Under the pieces are notes generated by a model. The model saw only the letters and a program-made list of their open reading frames with translations. It had not been told where the DNA came from and ran no database searches. Source: Flavobacterium sp. (GTDB lineage Bacteria > Bacteroidota > Bacteroidia > Flavobacteriales > Flavobacteriaceae). From it: a DNA stretch of 64,000 bases. How positions within the stretch are numbered: the first letter of the stretch is position 1; the number at the start of each line of letters is the position of its first letter. Positions 51,663-62,884 of the stretch are shown one piece after another. Both the position numbers and the translations under genes were made by a program. Where the stretch lies: NCBI RefSeq assembly GCF_027531905.1, contig NZ_JAPZSU010000002.1:1-64000 (forward strand), in the 5' to 3' direction.

Positions 51663-52505
51663 TTAAATTTTTTGCTTAACATATTTAAGGGAAACCCAAT
51701 TGTTTCTTTGTAATTTTTTGAAGAAAGTCAATCCTTTTTCAATGCAAGACGTGTCTATGAATGGAACGTCTTCTTCGTAAAAGCCACTAAACAAAATAAT
51801 TCCATTTTCATTTAAACAGTCGACATAACTTTGCATATCATTTAATAAAATGTTTCTATTGATGTTGGCAATAATCAAATCATATTGTTTTCCGGCAAGT
51901 AAAGCGGCATCTCCTTCATAAACTGTAATGTGTTCACAATTATTGCGTTCCGCATTTTCTATTGAGTTCAAATAACACCAATTATCGATATCTATTGCAT
52001 CAATAGGTTGAGCTCCTTTCATCTCGGACAAAATGGCCAAAATAGCGGTTCCGCATCCCATGTCTAGTGTTTTTAATCCCGCAACATCCATGTCTAGTAA
52101 ATGTTGAATCATCATGTGAGTCGTTTCGTGATGACCGGTACCAAAACTCATTTTCGGTTCGATGACAATATCAAATTCGGCATTGGTTTTTGGGTGAAAA
52201 GGAGCGCGAACGTGACAGTTTCCGTCTACATCGATAGGTTCAAAGTTTTTTTCCCATTCTTCATTCCAGTTGATTTGTTCGATTTCTTCGAAGGTATAGC
52301 TAATCTTAAATTCATCGGATTGTAGAATAAAAATACCGTCTAGAATATTTTCGTCCCAAAGGTCTTTTTGAACGAACGCATCTATTCCTGTTTCGGTTTC
52401 GGTAAAGCTTTCGAAGGCTTTTTCGCCCAACTCGGCAATTAGAATTTCTGAACCTAATTCTTTGGGTTCAATACTAAAATGGTATCCTATGTAACTATTT
52501 GACAT
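51663..52505 (-). CDS. prmA: Ribosomal protein L11 methyltransferase
   Basis: SAM-dependent enzyme that trimethylates ribosomal protein uL11. 280 residues from ATG 52505 (MSNSYIGYHF); a longer frame uses a TTG overlapping the -7 box and is rejected. The N-terminal substrate domain is followed by the methyltransferase domain with MSFGTGHHETTHMMIQ, LKTLDMGCGTAILAI (SAM motif I), PIDAIDIDNWCYLNSIENA, and DLIIANINRNILLND, the PrmA-type N-I-N-R motif. It precedes clpS in one operon. Confidence 0.94.
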   Translation of the reverse strand: MSNSYIGYHFSIEPKELGSEILIAELGEKAFESFTETETGIDAFVQKDLWDENILDGIFILQSDEFKISYTFEEIEQINWNEEWEKNFEPIDVDGNCHVRAPFHPKTNAEFDIVIEPKMSFGTGHHETTHMMIQHLLDMDVAGLKTLDMGCGTAILAILSEMKGAQPIDAIDIDNWCYLNSIENAERNNCEHITVYEGDAALLAGKQYDLIIANINRNILLNDMQSYVDCLNENGIILFSGFYEEDVPFIDTSCIEKGLTFFKKLQRNNWVSLKYVKQKI

Positions 52506-52520
52506 GTTTTGTTTTTTTTG

Positions 52521-52528
52521 CAAAGTTA
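52521..52528 (-). promoter_or_regulatory. -7 box of prmA-clpS
   Basis: TAACTTTG on the minus strand, 16 bp before the prmA ATG at 52505, giving a very short leader. No clear -33 TTG. Confidence 0.5.
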
Positions 52529-52620
52529 CTATTTCTGTAATGATGGTGCGTTAAAAATATCAAAAAGCTATTGTGTTGTTGAATACGAATGAAACCAAAA
52601 AAGCACCATTGCCGCTCCTT

Positions 52621-52691
52621 AGCCTTGATCGCAGCGGCATCCTTTGTCTTTTTTCTTTAAAAAGACAAAGATACAGCGGAGAGCAAGAACG
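52621..52691 (+). repeat. Intergenic stem-loop repeat, copy A
   Basis: It starts AGCCTTGATCGCAGCGGCAT and ends GATACAGCGGAGAGCAAGAA. Between them CTTTGTCTTTTT pairs with AAAAAGACAAAG. Flanks match copies B (54844-54940, opposite strand) and C (62723-62793) while the stems differ in sequence yet still pair. The rest of this 400-bp gap between prmA and nadC holds no gene. Confidence 0.7.
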
Positions 52692-52906
52692 ATGCTGGCA
52701 AATATGCCTTTTGTTGGTGCTTCTAAAAAGTAAAAGCCTTGACTTTGTTGTATTTAGTAGTCGAGGATGTATCATTGCTGTTAGCCTGATGAAAATCCTT
52801 GGTTTTGCTAGTTTTTTTTCGGGTAATTTTGACAGTTTATTTTGGGTTTAGACTAGCTTTTACTACTGTTTTTTGATTAATTTAGCACCACAAAAAAAAT
52901 AAGAGA

Positions 52907-53764
52907 ATGATTTCAGAAGCACAGTTTGAACAAGAGCTACAATTGTTTATTGTCAATGGTATTCGTGAAGATGTTGGCCCAGGTGATTATAGTTCCTTAG
53001 CTTGTATTCCGTCATCGGCTGCGGGAAAAGCAAGATTGCTAGTAAAAGAAGATGGGATAATTGCAGGTGTAGCCTTGGCAACAATGATTTTTCACTATGT
53101 TGATGCTTCCTTACAAATAGAGACCTTTATACAAGATGGAACGCCTGTGTGTTATGGTGATGTGGTTTTTCATGTGTCTGGTAGTTCGCAATCTATATTA
53201 AAAGCGGAGCGTTTGGTTTTGAATACCATGCAACGAATGTCGGCCATTGCGACAAAAACCAACAGTTATGTTCAATTATTAAAAGGTACTTCAACTCAAA
53301 TTTTAGATACTCGTAAAACTACTCCGGGTTTTCGTGCTGCCGAAAAATGGGCGGTAACGATTGGTGGTGGTGTAAATCATCGTTTTGCATTATACGACAT
53401 GATTATGCTAAAAGATAATCATATTGATTTTGCAGGAGGCATCACAAAAGCTATTGCTAAAACTCAAAACTATTTGAAAGAGCATAATTTGGATTTAAAG
53501 ATTATTGTAGAAGCTAGAGATTTAGCCGAAATTGAGGAAATCTTGCAATCAGATGGCATTCATCGTATTCTGATCGATAATTTTAATTTTGAAGACACAC
53601 GCAAAGCGGTTGCGTTGATTAACGGAAAGTGCCAGTCTGAATCTTCTGGAAATATCAACGAAACTACCATAAGCGAATATGCTGCTTGTGGAGTTGATTT
53701 TATTTCTTCTGGAGCGTTAACACATTCGGTGTATAATATGGATTTGAGTTTAAAAGCCATTTGA
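52907..53764 (+). CDS. nadC: Nicotinate-nucleotide diphosphorylase (carboxylating)
   Basis: Quinolinate phosphoribosyltransferase of de novo NAD synthesis: quinolinate plus PRPP gives nicotinate mononucleotide. 285 residues, normal length. Motifs: IREDVGPGDYSSLA at the start, AERLVLNTMQRMSAIATKT, LDTRKTTPGFRAAEKWAV (Arg/Lys substrate site), GGGVNHRFALYDMIMLKDNH, IIVEARDLAEIEEIL, ILIDNFNFEDTR and SGALTHSV. It is followed 26 bp later by the YihY gene, likely on the same transcript; nadA/nadB are not in the window. Confidence 0.95.
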   Translation: MISEAQFEQELQLFIVNGIREDVGPGDYSSLACIPSSAAGKARLLVKEDGIIAGVALATMIFHYVDASLQIETFIQDGTPVCYGDVVFHVSGSSQSILKAERLVLNTMQRMSAIATKTNSYVQLLKGTSTQILDTRKTTPGFRAAEKWAVTIGGGVNHRFALYDMIMLKDNHIDFAGGITKAIAKTQNYLKEHNLDLKIIVEARDLAEIEEILQSDGIHRILIDNFNFEDTRKAVALINGKCQSESSGNINETTISEYAACGVDFISSGALTHSVYNMDLSLKAI

Positions 53765-53790
53765 TTACATAAAAAAAAAGATATATTCAA

Positions 53791-54750
53791 ATGACCCCAA
53801 CAAATAAAGTTCCTTTTGAAATTCAGCTCAAAAACCGCATCAAGAAAAACGTCTTGGTTAGCAAGTTTATTCATTTTTTACAAAACCGAAAATTACTTTG
53901 GTTAGAAGAAGTTTCATTGTATGATTTTTTACGTTCTTATGTACTAGGTATTTTGAACGGTAATTTGTCAGTAAGGACAGGAGCTATTGCCTTTAGTTTC
54001 TTTATGGCTTTGTTTCCTTTTGCACTTTATATTTTGAACTTAATTCCATTCATTCCAATTCAAGGGTTTCAAACTGATTTTTTGCGCTTTGTTGAGCAAA
54101 GTGTGCCACCTAATACCTATGATGCTATTGCTGGAATTATTAATGATATTTTAAATAACAGTCATTCAGGATTGCTTTCGTCTGGATTTATTTTGTCCAT
54201 TTTTTTAATGGCTAATGGTCTTAATGCTATTCTTGGTGGTTTTGAAGAATCAAGACATGTGATAGAAAAACGAGGATTTATTGATCAATATATTGTAGCT
54301 ATAGGTATGTCAATTTTTCTATCTTTCTTATTGCTTTTTACGGTAGCGATTATCGTAGTTTTTGAGGTTTTTATCCAAAAATCAAAGATTCAAGATGTGT
54401 TGAACGATACCATTTCGCTAATTCAACTCGGACGTTATTTGTTTCTTTCCTTAATGATTTTGTTTACCACTTCTATTTTGCTTCGATTTGGAATCAAACA
54501 ACGGCATAAGCCTAAATTTATTTCTGTAGGCTCTGTTTTTACTACTATTTTGATCATTGTTTCTTCCTATGGCTTTGGGATTTGGGTAGTCAAATTTTCC
54601 AAATATAACGAGTTGTACGGCTCTATTGGTACACTTTTGATCCTCATGTTTTACATCTGGATTAACTGTATGTTGCTCTTGCTTGGTTTTGAGCTCAATG
54701 CAATTATTCAGTCCCATCGCAACCAAATAAAATCAAAAAAAACGATATAG
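53791..54750 (+). CDS. YihY/virulence factor BrkB family membrane protein
   Basis: 319 residues with six or so membrane helices: GAIAFSFFMALFPFALYILN (the family's signature first helix), SGFILSIFLMANGLNAILGG, AIGMSIFLSFLLLFTVAIIV, YLFLSLMILFTTSILL, SVFTTILIIVSSYGFGIWVV and LLILMFYIWINCMLLLLGFELNA. The last matches the typical ending of YihY proteins. The family was once called RNase BN, an assignment since withdrawn; its actual function remains unknown. Probable operon with nadC. Confidence 0.9.
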   Translation: MTPTNKVPFEIQLKNRIKKNVLVSKFIHFLQNRKLLWLEEVSLYDFLRSYVLGILNGNLSVRTGAIAFSFFMALFPFALYILNLIPFIPIQGFQTDFLRFVEQSVPPNTYDAIAGIINDILNNSHSGLLSSGFILSIFLMANGLNAILGGFEESRHVIEKRGFIDQYIVAIGMSIFLSFLLLFTVAIIVVFEVFIQKSKIQDVLNDTISLIQLGRYLFLSLMILFTTSILLRFGIKQRHKPKFISVGSVFTTILIIVSSYGFGIWVVKFSKYNELYGSIGTLLILMFYIWINCMLLLLGFELNAIIQSHRNQIKSKKTI

Positions 54751-54843
54751 TTGTATTATAAATAAGATAAACTGTTTTATTTTTGAATAAATTTGAAATA
54801 CCAAAAGACCCTTTTTACAAAGTATAGAGTGTTCTTTTTGGAT

Positions 54844-54940
54844 CTATTTGCTTCGCCAGTTCGCGATGCTCGTGTCCTGCTGTACGCTATATCTTGCTCG
54901 GCGAACCCCTCCAAGCAAGGATGCCGCTTCCATCAGGGCT
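54844..54940 (-). repeat. Intergenic stem-loop repeat, copy B
   Basis: On the minus strand it starts AGCCCTGATGGAAGCGGCAT; CTTGCTTGG pairs with CCGAGCAAG, then ATATAGCGTACAGCAGGACA and a tail ending GCGAACTGGCGAAGCA. It fills most of the 226-bp gap between the YihY and DUF2147 genes. It is oriented opposite to copies A and C. Confidence 0.72.
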
Positions 54941-54976
54941 ATAAAAAAAATAAAAAAACCAAGAAAAAAATAACAA

Positions 54977-55408
54977 ATGAAAAAAATTGTTCTATTAGCA
55001 AGTGTCTTATGTTTTGCAGTAGTAACCACTGCTCAAAGTCAATCTGTAATTGGAAAATGGAAAACCATTGATGATGAAACTGGTAAACCAAAATCTATCG
55101 TAGAAGTTTATGAAAAATCCGGAAAGATTTTTGGTAAAATTGTAGATATTTTAGATCCACAAAAAAAAGACAAGCTATGTACTGAGTGTACAGGTGATGA
55201 AAAAAACAAACCAGTATTGGGAATGGTTATTATTAAAGGTCTTCAAAAAGATGCTGAAGAATACAATGGAGGTTCAATTACAGATCCAGTGACGGGTAAA
55301 AAATACAAATGTTTCATCACATTAGAAGGAAAAGATAAATTAAAAGTTAGAGGCTATATTGGTTTTGCATTAATGGGAAGAACCCAATATTGGCATCGAG
55401 TAAAATAG
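54977..55408 (+). CDS. DUF2147 domain-containing secreted protein
   Basis: 143 residues. Signal peptide MKKIVLLASVLCFAVVTTAQ; the mature part is one lipocalin-like DUF2147 domain: SVIGKWKTIDDETGKPKSIV, VYEKSGKIFGKIVDIL, CTECTGDEKNKPVLGMVIIK, WNGG-like EYNGGSITDPVTGKKYKC, LKVRGYIGFALMGRTQYWHR. Family members are periplasmic; their function is not established, perhaps binding small ligands. The start at 54977 directly follows the stem-loop repeat, so the repeat may sit in its leader. Monocistronic. Confidence 0.9.
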   Translation: MKKIVLLASVLCFAVVTTAQSQSVIGKWKTIDDETGKPKSIVEVYEKSGKIFGKIVDILDPQKKDKLCTECTGDEKNKPVLGMVIIKGLQKDAEEYNGGSITDPVTGKKYKCFITLEGKDKLKVRGYIGFALMGRTQYWHRVK

Positions 55409-55559
55409 TATTTTACCATTACGGTACTGCCCTTGTAACTCCATTTTTCAGATGCTATTTTGAAATTGTAGTTATAAGGGTATTTTTTTTTATTATTTTT
55501 GAGCCAAAGACCAAAAAGTAATTATTCAAAAATTGTCGCTTGACAAAATCCCAAATCAC

Positions 55560-58010
55560 ATGTTCTTCGTTGAAGTAATTTTGCCCTTAGCCTTAGCTAA
55601 AACCTTTACCTATCAAGTCTCGGAAACCGAATATCATTTCATAAAAAAAGGAATGCGTTTGGCGGTGCCTTTTGGTAAAAGCAAAATTTATACTGCGATT
55701 GCAGTCGAACTGCATCAAAACAATCCGGTTTTGTATCAAGCGAAAGAAATTCATCAGATATTAGATCACGAACCTATTGTGACCTCAATACAAATTGATC
55801 ATTGGTTTTGGATAGCTACTTATTATATGTGTAGTATTGGTGAAGTTTATCGCGGTGCCATGCCTAGTGCTTTACTTTTGGAGAGTGAAACTGTGGTTAC
55901 TGCTCAATCGTCATCTGTCGTTGATGAAATACAACTTTCAGATGAGGAGTATTTAGTGTATCAAGCATTGCAGCAACAAAGTTCATTAAAAATTGATGAT
56001 ATAATTGCCGTACTAAATAAAAAAAATGTTTTTCCAATTATTCATAAGATGATTGATAAAAACATATTGGTTTTGCAAGAAGAAATATCTGAGAGCTATA
56101 AACCAAAGTTGGTGCGCTATATTCGTTTGCATTCACAATATAATTCTCAAGATGGTTTGGCTGCTTTGTTGGAGCAATTAAAAAATGCTAACAAACAAAA
56201 AGAAATTGTGCTTCAGTATTTTCAATTGAATGCCTCAGACAAAAAGCCAATTCCTGTCAAAAAGTTGATAGAATCAGCAAAGGTAACTTCGGCAACTATA
56301 AAAACATTAATTGATAAAGGAATTTTTGAAGAATATTTTGTTCAACAAGATAGAGTTTTGTATTCAGGAGAAGCATCTTCCAAAGTTTTGCGTTTAAGTA
56401 CTTCGCAACAAAAAGCTTTTGATGCCATTCAAAATCAATTTTCTCAAAAAGAGGTGTGTTTACTTCATGGTGTTACTGCAAGTGGGAAAACGGAGATTTA
56501 TATTAAATGGATCGAAGAATTTTTAGTCAAAGGAAAACAAGTATTGTATTTATTACCAGAAATAGCATTGACAACACAATTGGTTGGTCGATTGAGATTA
56601 CATTTTGGAGACAAAGTGGCTGTTTTTCATTCAAAATATAATAACAACGAACGCGTAGAAGTCTGGCAGCAGGTTTTGAATAATTCTGAAAAGGCTCAAA
56701 TTGTAATAGGAGCTCGATCAGCTTTATTTCTTCCTTTTCAAGAGTTAGGAGGTATAATTATAGATGAAGAGCATGAGCAAACTTTTAAGCAAACCGATCC
56801 AGCGCCTCGGTATCATGCTCGCGATGCAGCTATTGTTTTGGCCAATTTTCATAAGTCCAAAGTACTTTTAGGATCTGCGACACCAAGTTTAGAGACCTAT
56901 TTTAATGCTCAATCTGCAAAATACGGATTAGTTACGCTTAAAGAACGCTTTGGTAACGGGCAAATGCCTGTTGTGGAATTGGTAGATTTGAAAGATAATT
57001 ATTTCCGTAAACGAATGAAAGGTCATTTTAGTGATACTTTAATCGGAGAAATAAGTAATGCGTTATCTTTAGGAGAACAAGTGATTTTGTTTCAGAACAG
57101 AAGAGGTTTTTCTCCTGTGATTGAATGTATGACGTGTGGGCATATTCCCCAATGTCCTCAATGCGACGTGAGTTTAACCTATCATAAATTTAAAAATCAG
57201 TTACGATGTCATTACTGTGGGTACGTTATGGGAAAACCTACCAATTGTTATTCATGCTCTAGTATTGATTTGACTACAAAAGGTTTTGGAACGGAGCAAA
57301 TAGAACTTGAATTGTTGTCTTTGTTTCCTAATGTTAAATGTGGTAGAATGGATCAAGACACCACAAGAGGAAAGTACGGTTTCGAAAAAATTATCGATAG
57401 TTTCAAAAATCAAGAAATTGATATTTTGGTCGGTACCCAAATGTTAGCCAAAGGGTTGGATTTTGATAATGTGAGTCTAGTCGGAATTATGAATGCCGAT
57501 ACGATGCTTTATCATCCTGATTTTAGAGCTTTCGAGCGAAGTTTTCAAATGATGACACAAGTAGCTGGTCGTTCTGGACGTGCAGAAAAACAAGGAAAAG
57601 TGATCATTCAGACTTATAATCCGTTGCATAATACCATTCAACAAGTCACTAGAAACGATTTTGAAGGAATGTATAAAGAACAATTATACGATAGACAGAT
57701 TTATAAATATCCTCCTTATTATAGATTGATAAAGGTTACCTTAAAACATCGAGATTTTGATAAACTCAAAGAAGGAGCAATGTGGTTGTATCAAGTAATG
57801 AGCCAATCCTTGGTTATGCCGGTTTTGGGGCCTGAGGAACCTGCTATTAATAGGATCAGAAATGAATATATCAGGACTATCATGATTAAAATTCCTCAAG
57901 ATAAACCTATTGGTAGTACAAAAAAAACTATTCAAAAAATACTGAATAGTTTTGAAGCCGTTGCTCAATATAGAGCTATTAAAGTCGGAGTTAATGTTGA
58001 CTTTTATTAG
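55560..58010 (+). CDS. priA: Primosomal protein N' (PriA helicase)
   Basis: Replication-restart helicase acting at stalled forks. 816 residues from ATG 55560 (MFFVEVILPLALAKTFTYQV); a longer frame from a TTG at 55533 is less likely. N-terminal 3'-DNA-binding domain (KKGMRLAVPFGKSKIYTAIA), winged helix, helicase core with LLHGVTASGKTEIY, YLLPEIALTTQL, VIGARSALFLPF, IIIDEEHEQTFKQ, LLGSATPSLET, and a Zn-binding insert with four pairs of Cys (CMTCGHIPQCPQC, LRCHYCG, TNCYSC). Motifs V and VI follow (GTQMLAKGLDFDNVSLVG, QVAGRSGRAEKQG). Length and order are normal. Confidence 0.95.
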   Translation: MFFVEVILPLALAKTFTYQVSETEYHFIKKGMRLAVPFGKSKIYTAIAVELHQNNPVLYQAKEIHQILDHEPIVTSIQIDHWFWIATYYMCSIGEVYRGAMPSALLLESETVVTAQSSSVVDEIQLSDEEYLVYQALQQQSSLKIDDIIAVLNKKNVFPIIHKMIDKNILVLQEEISESYKPKLVRYIRLHSQYNSQDGLAALLEQLKNANKQKEIVLQYFQLNASDKKPIPVKKLIESAKVTSATIKTLIDKGIFEEYFVQQDRVLYSGEASSKVLRLSTSQQKAFDAIQNQFSQKEVCLLHGVTASGKTEIYIKWIEEFLVKGKQVLYLLPEIALTTQLVGRLRLHFGDKVAVFHSKYNNNERVEVWQQVLNNSEKAQIVIGARSALFLPFQELGGIIIDEEHEQTFKQTDPAPRYHARDAAIVLANFHKSKVLLGSATPSLETYFNAQSAKYGLVTLKERFGNGQMPVVELVDLKDNYFRKRMKGHFSDTLIGEISNALSLGEQVILFQNRRGFSPVIECMTCGHIPQCPQCDVSLTYHKFKNQLRCHYCGYVMGKPTNCYSCSSIDLTTKGFGTEQIELELLSLFPNVKCGRMDQDTTRGKYGFEKIIDSFKNQEIDILVGTQMLAKGLDFDNVSLVGIMNADTMLYHPDFRAFERSFQMMTQVAGRSGRAEKQGKVIIQTYNPLHNTIQQVTRNDFEGMYKEQLYDRQIYKYPPYYRLIKVTLKHRDFDKLKEGAMWLYQVMSQSLVMPVLGPEEPAINRIRNEYIRTIMIKIPQDKPIGSTKKTIQKILNSFEAVAQYRAIKVGVNVDFY

Positions 58011-58020
58011 CGAAAAAGTT

Positions 58021-58716
58021 TTATGACATTGACAATGCTTTCACGAGATCCTCTTTTTTGTTTCTGCTTAATGGAATTTTTGTTACACCAATTTCAGCAA
58101 ATTTACTGTTGAAACGATCGATTTTGTCAATATTCACAATATACGATTTATGAACACGTATAAATTTATCTTTGCTTAAATCATTTTCAAAAGATTTCAT
58201 AGTTGAAAGTACTAAATTGCTATCTTCTTCAGTAACCACTCTTACGTAATCTCCATAAGCTTCTATCCATTTAATTTTGGAAGTAAAAACTTTTAGTTTT
58301 TTTAAATTACTCTTGATAAAAATGTGTTCGCCTTCTTCTTCTTTGTTTTCATTTCTTAGTAAATGCAAGTCAATAGCTCTCTTTACTGAGGCGTTAAAAC
58401 GTTCTAGGGCTATGGGTTTCTGTAAATAGTCGGTTGCATCATAATCAAAAGCTTTCATTGCGTACTCTGCTTTTGATGTGATGAAGATAATCTGTGGTTT
58501 GATTTTTAATCCATCCAAAAAATCAAATCCATTGATTACAGGCATTTCAATGTCTAGAAAAATCAAATCTACGGTATGTATAGATATACAGTTTTTGGCT
58601 TCAATAGCATTTGAAAAATCGCCAATCAAATGTAAATGTTGATGATTATTAACTAATTTAGCTATGATCATTCGTTGGATGGAACTATCATCAACAACAA
58701 CACAGTTTAGTTTCAT
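58021..58716 (-). CDS. LytR/AlgR-type response regulator (LytTR)
   Basis: 231 residues from ATG 58716 (MKLNCVVVDDSS); a longer frame starts at a TTG and is not supported. The receiver domain (1-120) has the acidic pair VVVDD, phosphoacceptor Asp55 in LIFLDIEMPVING, Ser/Thr in IIFITSKAEYA, and Lys in YLQKPI. The LytTR DNA-binding domain (about 135-230) has LKVFTSKIKWIEAYGDYVRV, STMKSFENDL, FIRVHKSYIVNID and IPLSRNKKEDL. Such regulators usually pair with a LytS-like membrane kinase, which is not adjacent here. Convergent with priA. Confidence 0.92.
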   Translation of the reverse strand: MKLNCVVVDDSSIQRMIIAKLVNNHQHLHLIGDFSNAIEAKNCISIHTVDLIFLDIEMPVINGFDFLDGLKIKPQIIFITSKAEYAMKAFDYDATDYLQKPIALERFNASVKRAIDLHLLRNENKEEEGEHIFIKSNLKKLKVFTSKIKWIEAYGDYVRVVTEEDSNLVLSTMKSFENDLSKDKFIRVHKSYIVNIDKIDRFNSKFAEIGVTKIPLSRNKKEDLVKALSMS

Positions 58717-58823
58717 AATTAGGCTATTTAAAAATTTGGTTAGGTAAATATATTTTTTTTTATTACGCAAAACAAATTTGTTGTAATAAATTTTGCACTT
58801 TATCGATTAATTAAAAAAAATGG

Positions 58824-58854
58824 TTTGCGGAATCAAATAAAAAGTTTACTTTTG
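58824..58854 (+). promoter_or_regulatory. Promoter of rpsF-rpsR-rplI
   Basis: TTTG, 19-bp spacer, TACTTTTG; rpsF starts 30 bp later. One of the clearest consensus promoters in the window, as expected for a ribosomal operon. Confidence 0.82.
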
Positions 58855-58884
58855 CACCCAATTTAACAAATAAATATATTATTT

Positions 58885-59226
58885 ATGAATCATTATGAAA
58901 CTGTTTTCATTTTAAATCCCGTTTTATCTGAGGTTCAGGTAAAGGAAACAGTAAGCAAATTTGAAGAATTTCTTACTAGTAGAGGAGCTGAAATGGTATC
59001 GAAAGAAGATTGGGGTCTTAAAAAAATGGCCTACGAAATTCAAAACAAAAAAAGTGGTTTTTACCATTTGTTCGAGTACAAAGTAGCTGGTGAAGTTCTT
59101 TTGCCATTTGAAACTGAGTTTAGACGTGACGAACGTGTAATGCGTTTTTTAACTGTAACTTTAGACAAACACGCTATCTCTTGGGCTGAAAGAAGAAGAG
59201 CAAAACTTAAATCTACTAAAGCTTAA
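58885..59226 (+). CDS. rpsF: 30S ribosomal protein S6
   Basis: 113 residues. bS6 starts [20 protein letters not shown] and has the typical [20 protein letters not shown] and [13 protein letters not shown]. It binds bS18 on the platform of the small subunit. It heads the operon; the next gene starts 5 bp after its stop, so bS6 and bS18 are made together. The ssb gene often found between them elsewhere is absent. Confidence 0.96.
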   Translation: MNHYETVFILNPVLSEVQVKETVSKFEEFLTSRGAEMVSKEDWGLKKMAYEIQNKKSGFYHLFEYKVAGEVLLPFETEFRRDERVMRFLTVTLDKHAISWAERRRAKLKSTKA

Positions 59227-59231
59227 TCATC

Positions 59232-59528
59232 ATGGCAACATTACAACAATCTGCTTCAGGAAAAAAAGACGGAGATATCAGATATCTTACTCCTTTAAAC
59301 ATCGAAATCAACAAAACTAAAAAGTATTGTCGTTTCAAAAAATCAGGAATCAAATATATCGATTATAAAGATGCTGATTTCTTATTGAAATTTGTAAATG
59401 AACAAGGTAAAATTTTACCTCGTCGTTTAACTGGTACTTCTTTAAAATACCAAAGAAAAGTGTCTGTAGCTGTGAAAAGAGCTCGTCACTTAGCTTTAAT
59501 GCCATATGTGGCTGATTTACTTAAATAA
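59232..59528 (+). CDS. rpsR: 30S ribosomal protein S18
   Basis: 98 residues. bS18 core: [40 protein letters not shown] and [20 protein letters not shown]. The Cys of KYCRF is the family's usual single Cys. It partners bS6, encoded just upstream. A 65-bp gap before rplI contains no clear terminator. Confidence 0.96.
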   Translation: MATLQQSASGKKDGDIRYLTPLNIEINKTKKYCRFKKSGIKYIDYKDADFLLKFVNEQGKILPRRLTGTSLKYQRKVSVAVKRARHLALMPYVADLLK

Positions 59529-59593
59529 TTAATTAAAATAGTTGTTGGTTTTCGCTAAACGAAACCTAACTTCTCTAAATAAAGGACAACAAC

Positions 59594-60037
59594 ATGGAAC
59601 TTATTTTAAGACAAGACGTTCAAAACTTAGGCTTTAAAGATGATATCGTAACTGTAAAAAATGGTTATGGTCGTAACTATTTAATTCCTCAAGGTTTTGC
59701 TCATTTAGCAACTGCTTCTGCAAAGAAAGTATTGGCTGAAAACCTAAAACAAAGAGCTCATAAAGAAGCTAAAATCGTTGCTGATGCTAAAGCTACTGCT
59801 GAAGCATTAAAAGCATTAGAAATTAAAATCGCTGCAAAAGCAGGTGGTGAGAAATTATTCGGTTCTATCACAAATATTGACATTGCTGCTGCTTTAGCTA
59901 ACGCAGGTCAAGAAATTGATCGTAAATTCATCACTAGCGGTATCGTAAAACGTATCGGAAAATACAGTGCATCTATCCGTTTACACAGAGACGTAATTGT
60001 TGAAGTAGCATACGAAATTGTTGCTGAGAAAGCATAA
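59594..60037 (+). CDS. rplI: 50S ribosomal protein L9
   Basis: 147 residues. bL9: N-terminal MELILRQDVQNLGFKDDIVT and VKNGYGRNYLIPQGFA, central helix (HKEAKIVADAKATAEALKAL), C-terminal domain GGEKLFGSITNIDIAAALA and ALANAGQEIDRKFI. Last gene of the ribosomal operon and followed by a strong terminator. Confidence 0.96.
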   Translation: MELILRQDVQNLGFKDDIVTVKNGYGRNYLIPQGFAHLATASAKKVLAENLKQRAHKEAKIVADAKATAEALKALEIKIAAKAGGEKLFGSITNIDIAAALANAGQEIDRKFITSGIVKRIGKYSASIRLHRDVIVEVAYEIVAEKA

Positions 60038-60058
60038 TTTTAATCTCCAAAATACTTT

Positions 60059-60099
60059 AAATCCCGATACGTTGAAGCAACGAAATCGGGATTTTTTTT
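60059..60099 (+). terminator. Terminator of the rpsF operon
   Basis: ATCCCGAT (60061-60068) pairs with ATCGGGAT (60085-60092), followed by a T-run of about seven. Confidence 0.85.
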
Positions 60100-60138
60100 A
60101 TCCAAAAACTACAGACTTTTTTGTTTAAATTTTATAAA

Positions 60139-60612
60139 ATGAAATATACAAGACTTACAAAGGAACAATTGGAAGAATTGCATCAAGAATTTACTACTTT
60201 TTTGGCAACTCAATCTATTGATAAAGCGGAATGGGATACCATTAAAAAAGAAAAACCAGAAGTAGCTGAACAAGAATTGGATGTTTTTTCAGATTTAATC
60301 TGGGAAGGCGTGCTTGCGAAAGCTCAGTTTTTGGAACATTTTTCAAAGAATCATATTTTTCTATTTCAATGCTTTGATACGGAAGTAAAATCAATAGTAT
60401 TGAAATCTCTAGTGTCAGAAGTTGACTTTTTGACCAAAGAAGGGTTACAATGGCTTTCTGACAACATGTTTACAGAAACAATTGAAATGAAAGTGGGTAA
60501 AAAAGTATTTACTGAGGAACGAAATTATTCCTTGTTTCAATTGATTCAACAAGGGGCTTTTCTTAGTGATGGTCATTTGTTTAATCAAATTAATTCAATT
60601 ATAGAATCGTAA
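60139..60612 (+). CDS. Small cytoplasmic protein, DUF6495-like
   Basis: 157 residues from ATG 60139 (MKYTRLTKEQLEELHQEF); an earlier TTG at 60121 is not favoured. The acidic, mostly helical protein has IDKAEWDTIKKEKPEVAEQE, FSDLIWEGVLAKAQFLEHFS and AFLSDGHLFNQINSII, and no signal peptide or membrane helix. The pattern agrees with what I remember of DUF6495, a Bacteroidota family of unknown function; that name is tentative. It lies between the ribosomal operon and ligA with its own terminator after it. Confidence 0.7.
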   Translation: MKYTRLTKEQLEELHQEFTTFLATQSIDKAEWDTIKKEKPEVAEQELDVFSDLIWEGVLAKAQFLEHFSKNHIFLFQCFDTEVKSIVLKSLVSEVDFLTKEGLQWLSDNMFTETIEMKVGKKVFTEERNYSLFQLIQQGAFLSDGHLFNQINSIIES

Positions 60613-60634
60613 AACTATTTTATAAAGTATAAAT

Positions 60635-62685
<2,051 letters not shown>

Positions 62686-62722
62686 TTGGATAGGTTCTAA
62701 TGAAAGCCTAACCTTGTTCTTT

Positions 62723-62793
62723 AGCCCCGATCGTAGTGGAAATCCTTTGTTGCCGGGTTTCGGCAGCAAAGATTATAGCGAAGAGCGGGACAA
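62723..62793 (+). repeat. Intergenic stem-loop repeat, copy C
   Basis: It starts AGCCCCGATCGTAGTGGAAA, has stem CTTTGTTGCCG with CGGCAGCAAAG, and ends ATTATAGCGAAGAGCGGGAC. Flanks match copies A and B, stem sequence differs. It lies just downstream of ligA. Confidence 0.72.
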
Positions 62794-62828
62794 CTGTTGT
62801 TGAAATGCAGATTGCGTCTGCTCCTGAT

Positions 62829-62863
62829 AAAAAAACACCTTTTATTGATTTAAAAGGTGTTTT
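62829..62863 (-). terminator. Terminator after the metallophosphatase gene
   Basis: AAAACACCTTTTA pairs with TAAAAGGTGTTTT around TTGAT-type loop. On the minus strand it is followed by a long T-run; it lies about 20 bp past the stop at 62885 and may also serve ligA. Confidence 0.78.
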
Positions 62864-62884
62864 CGTATTTTGGTTTGGAAAGTT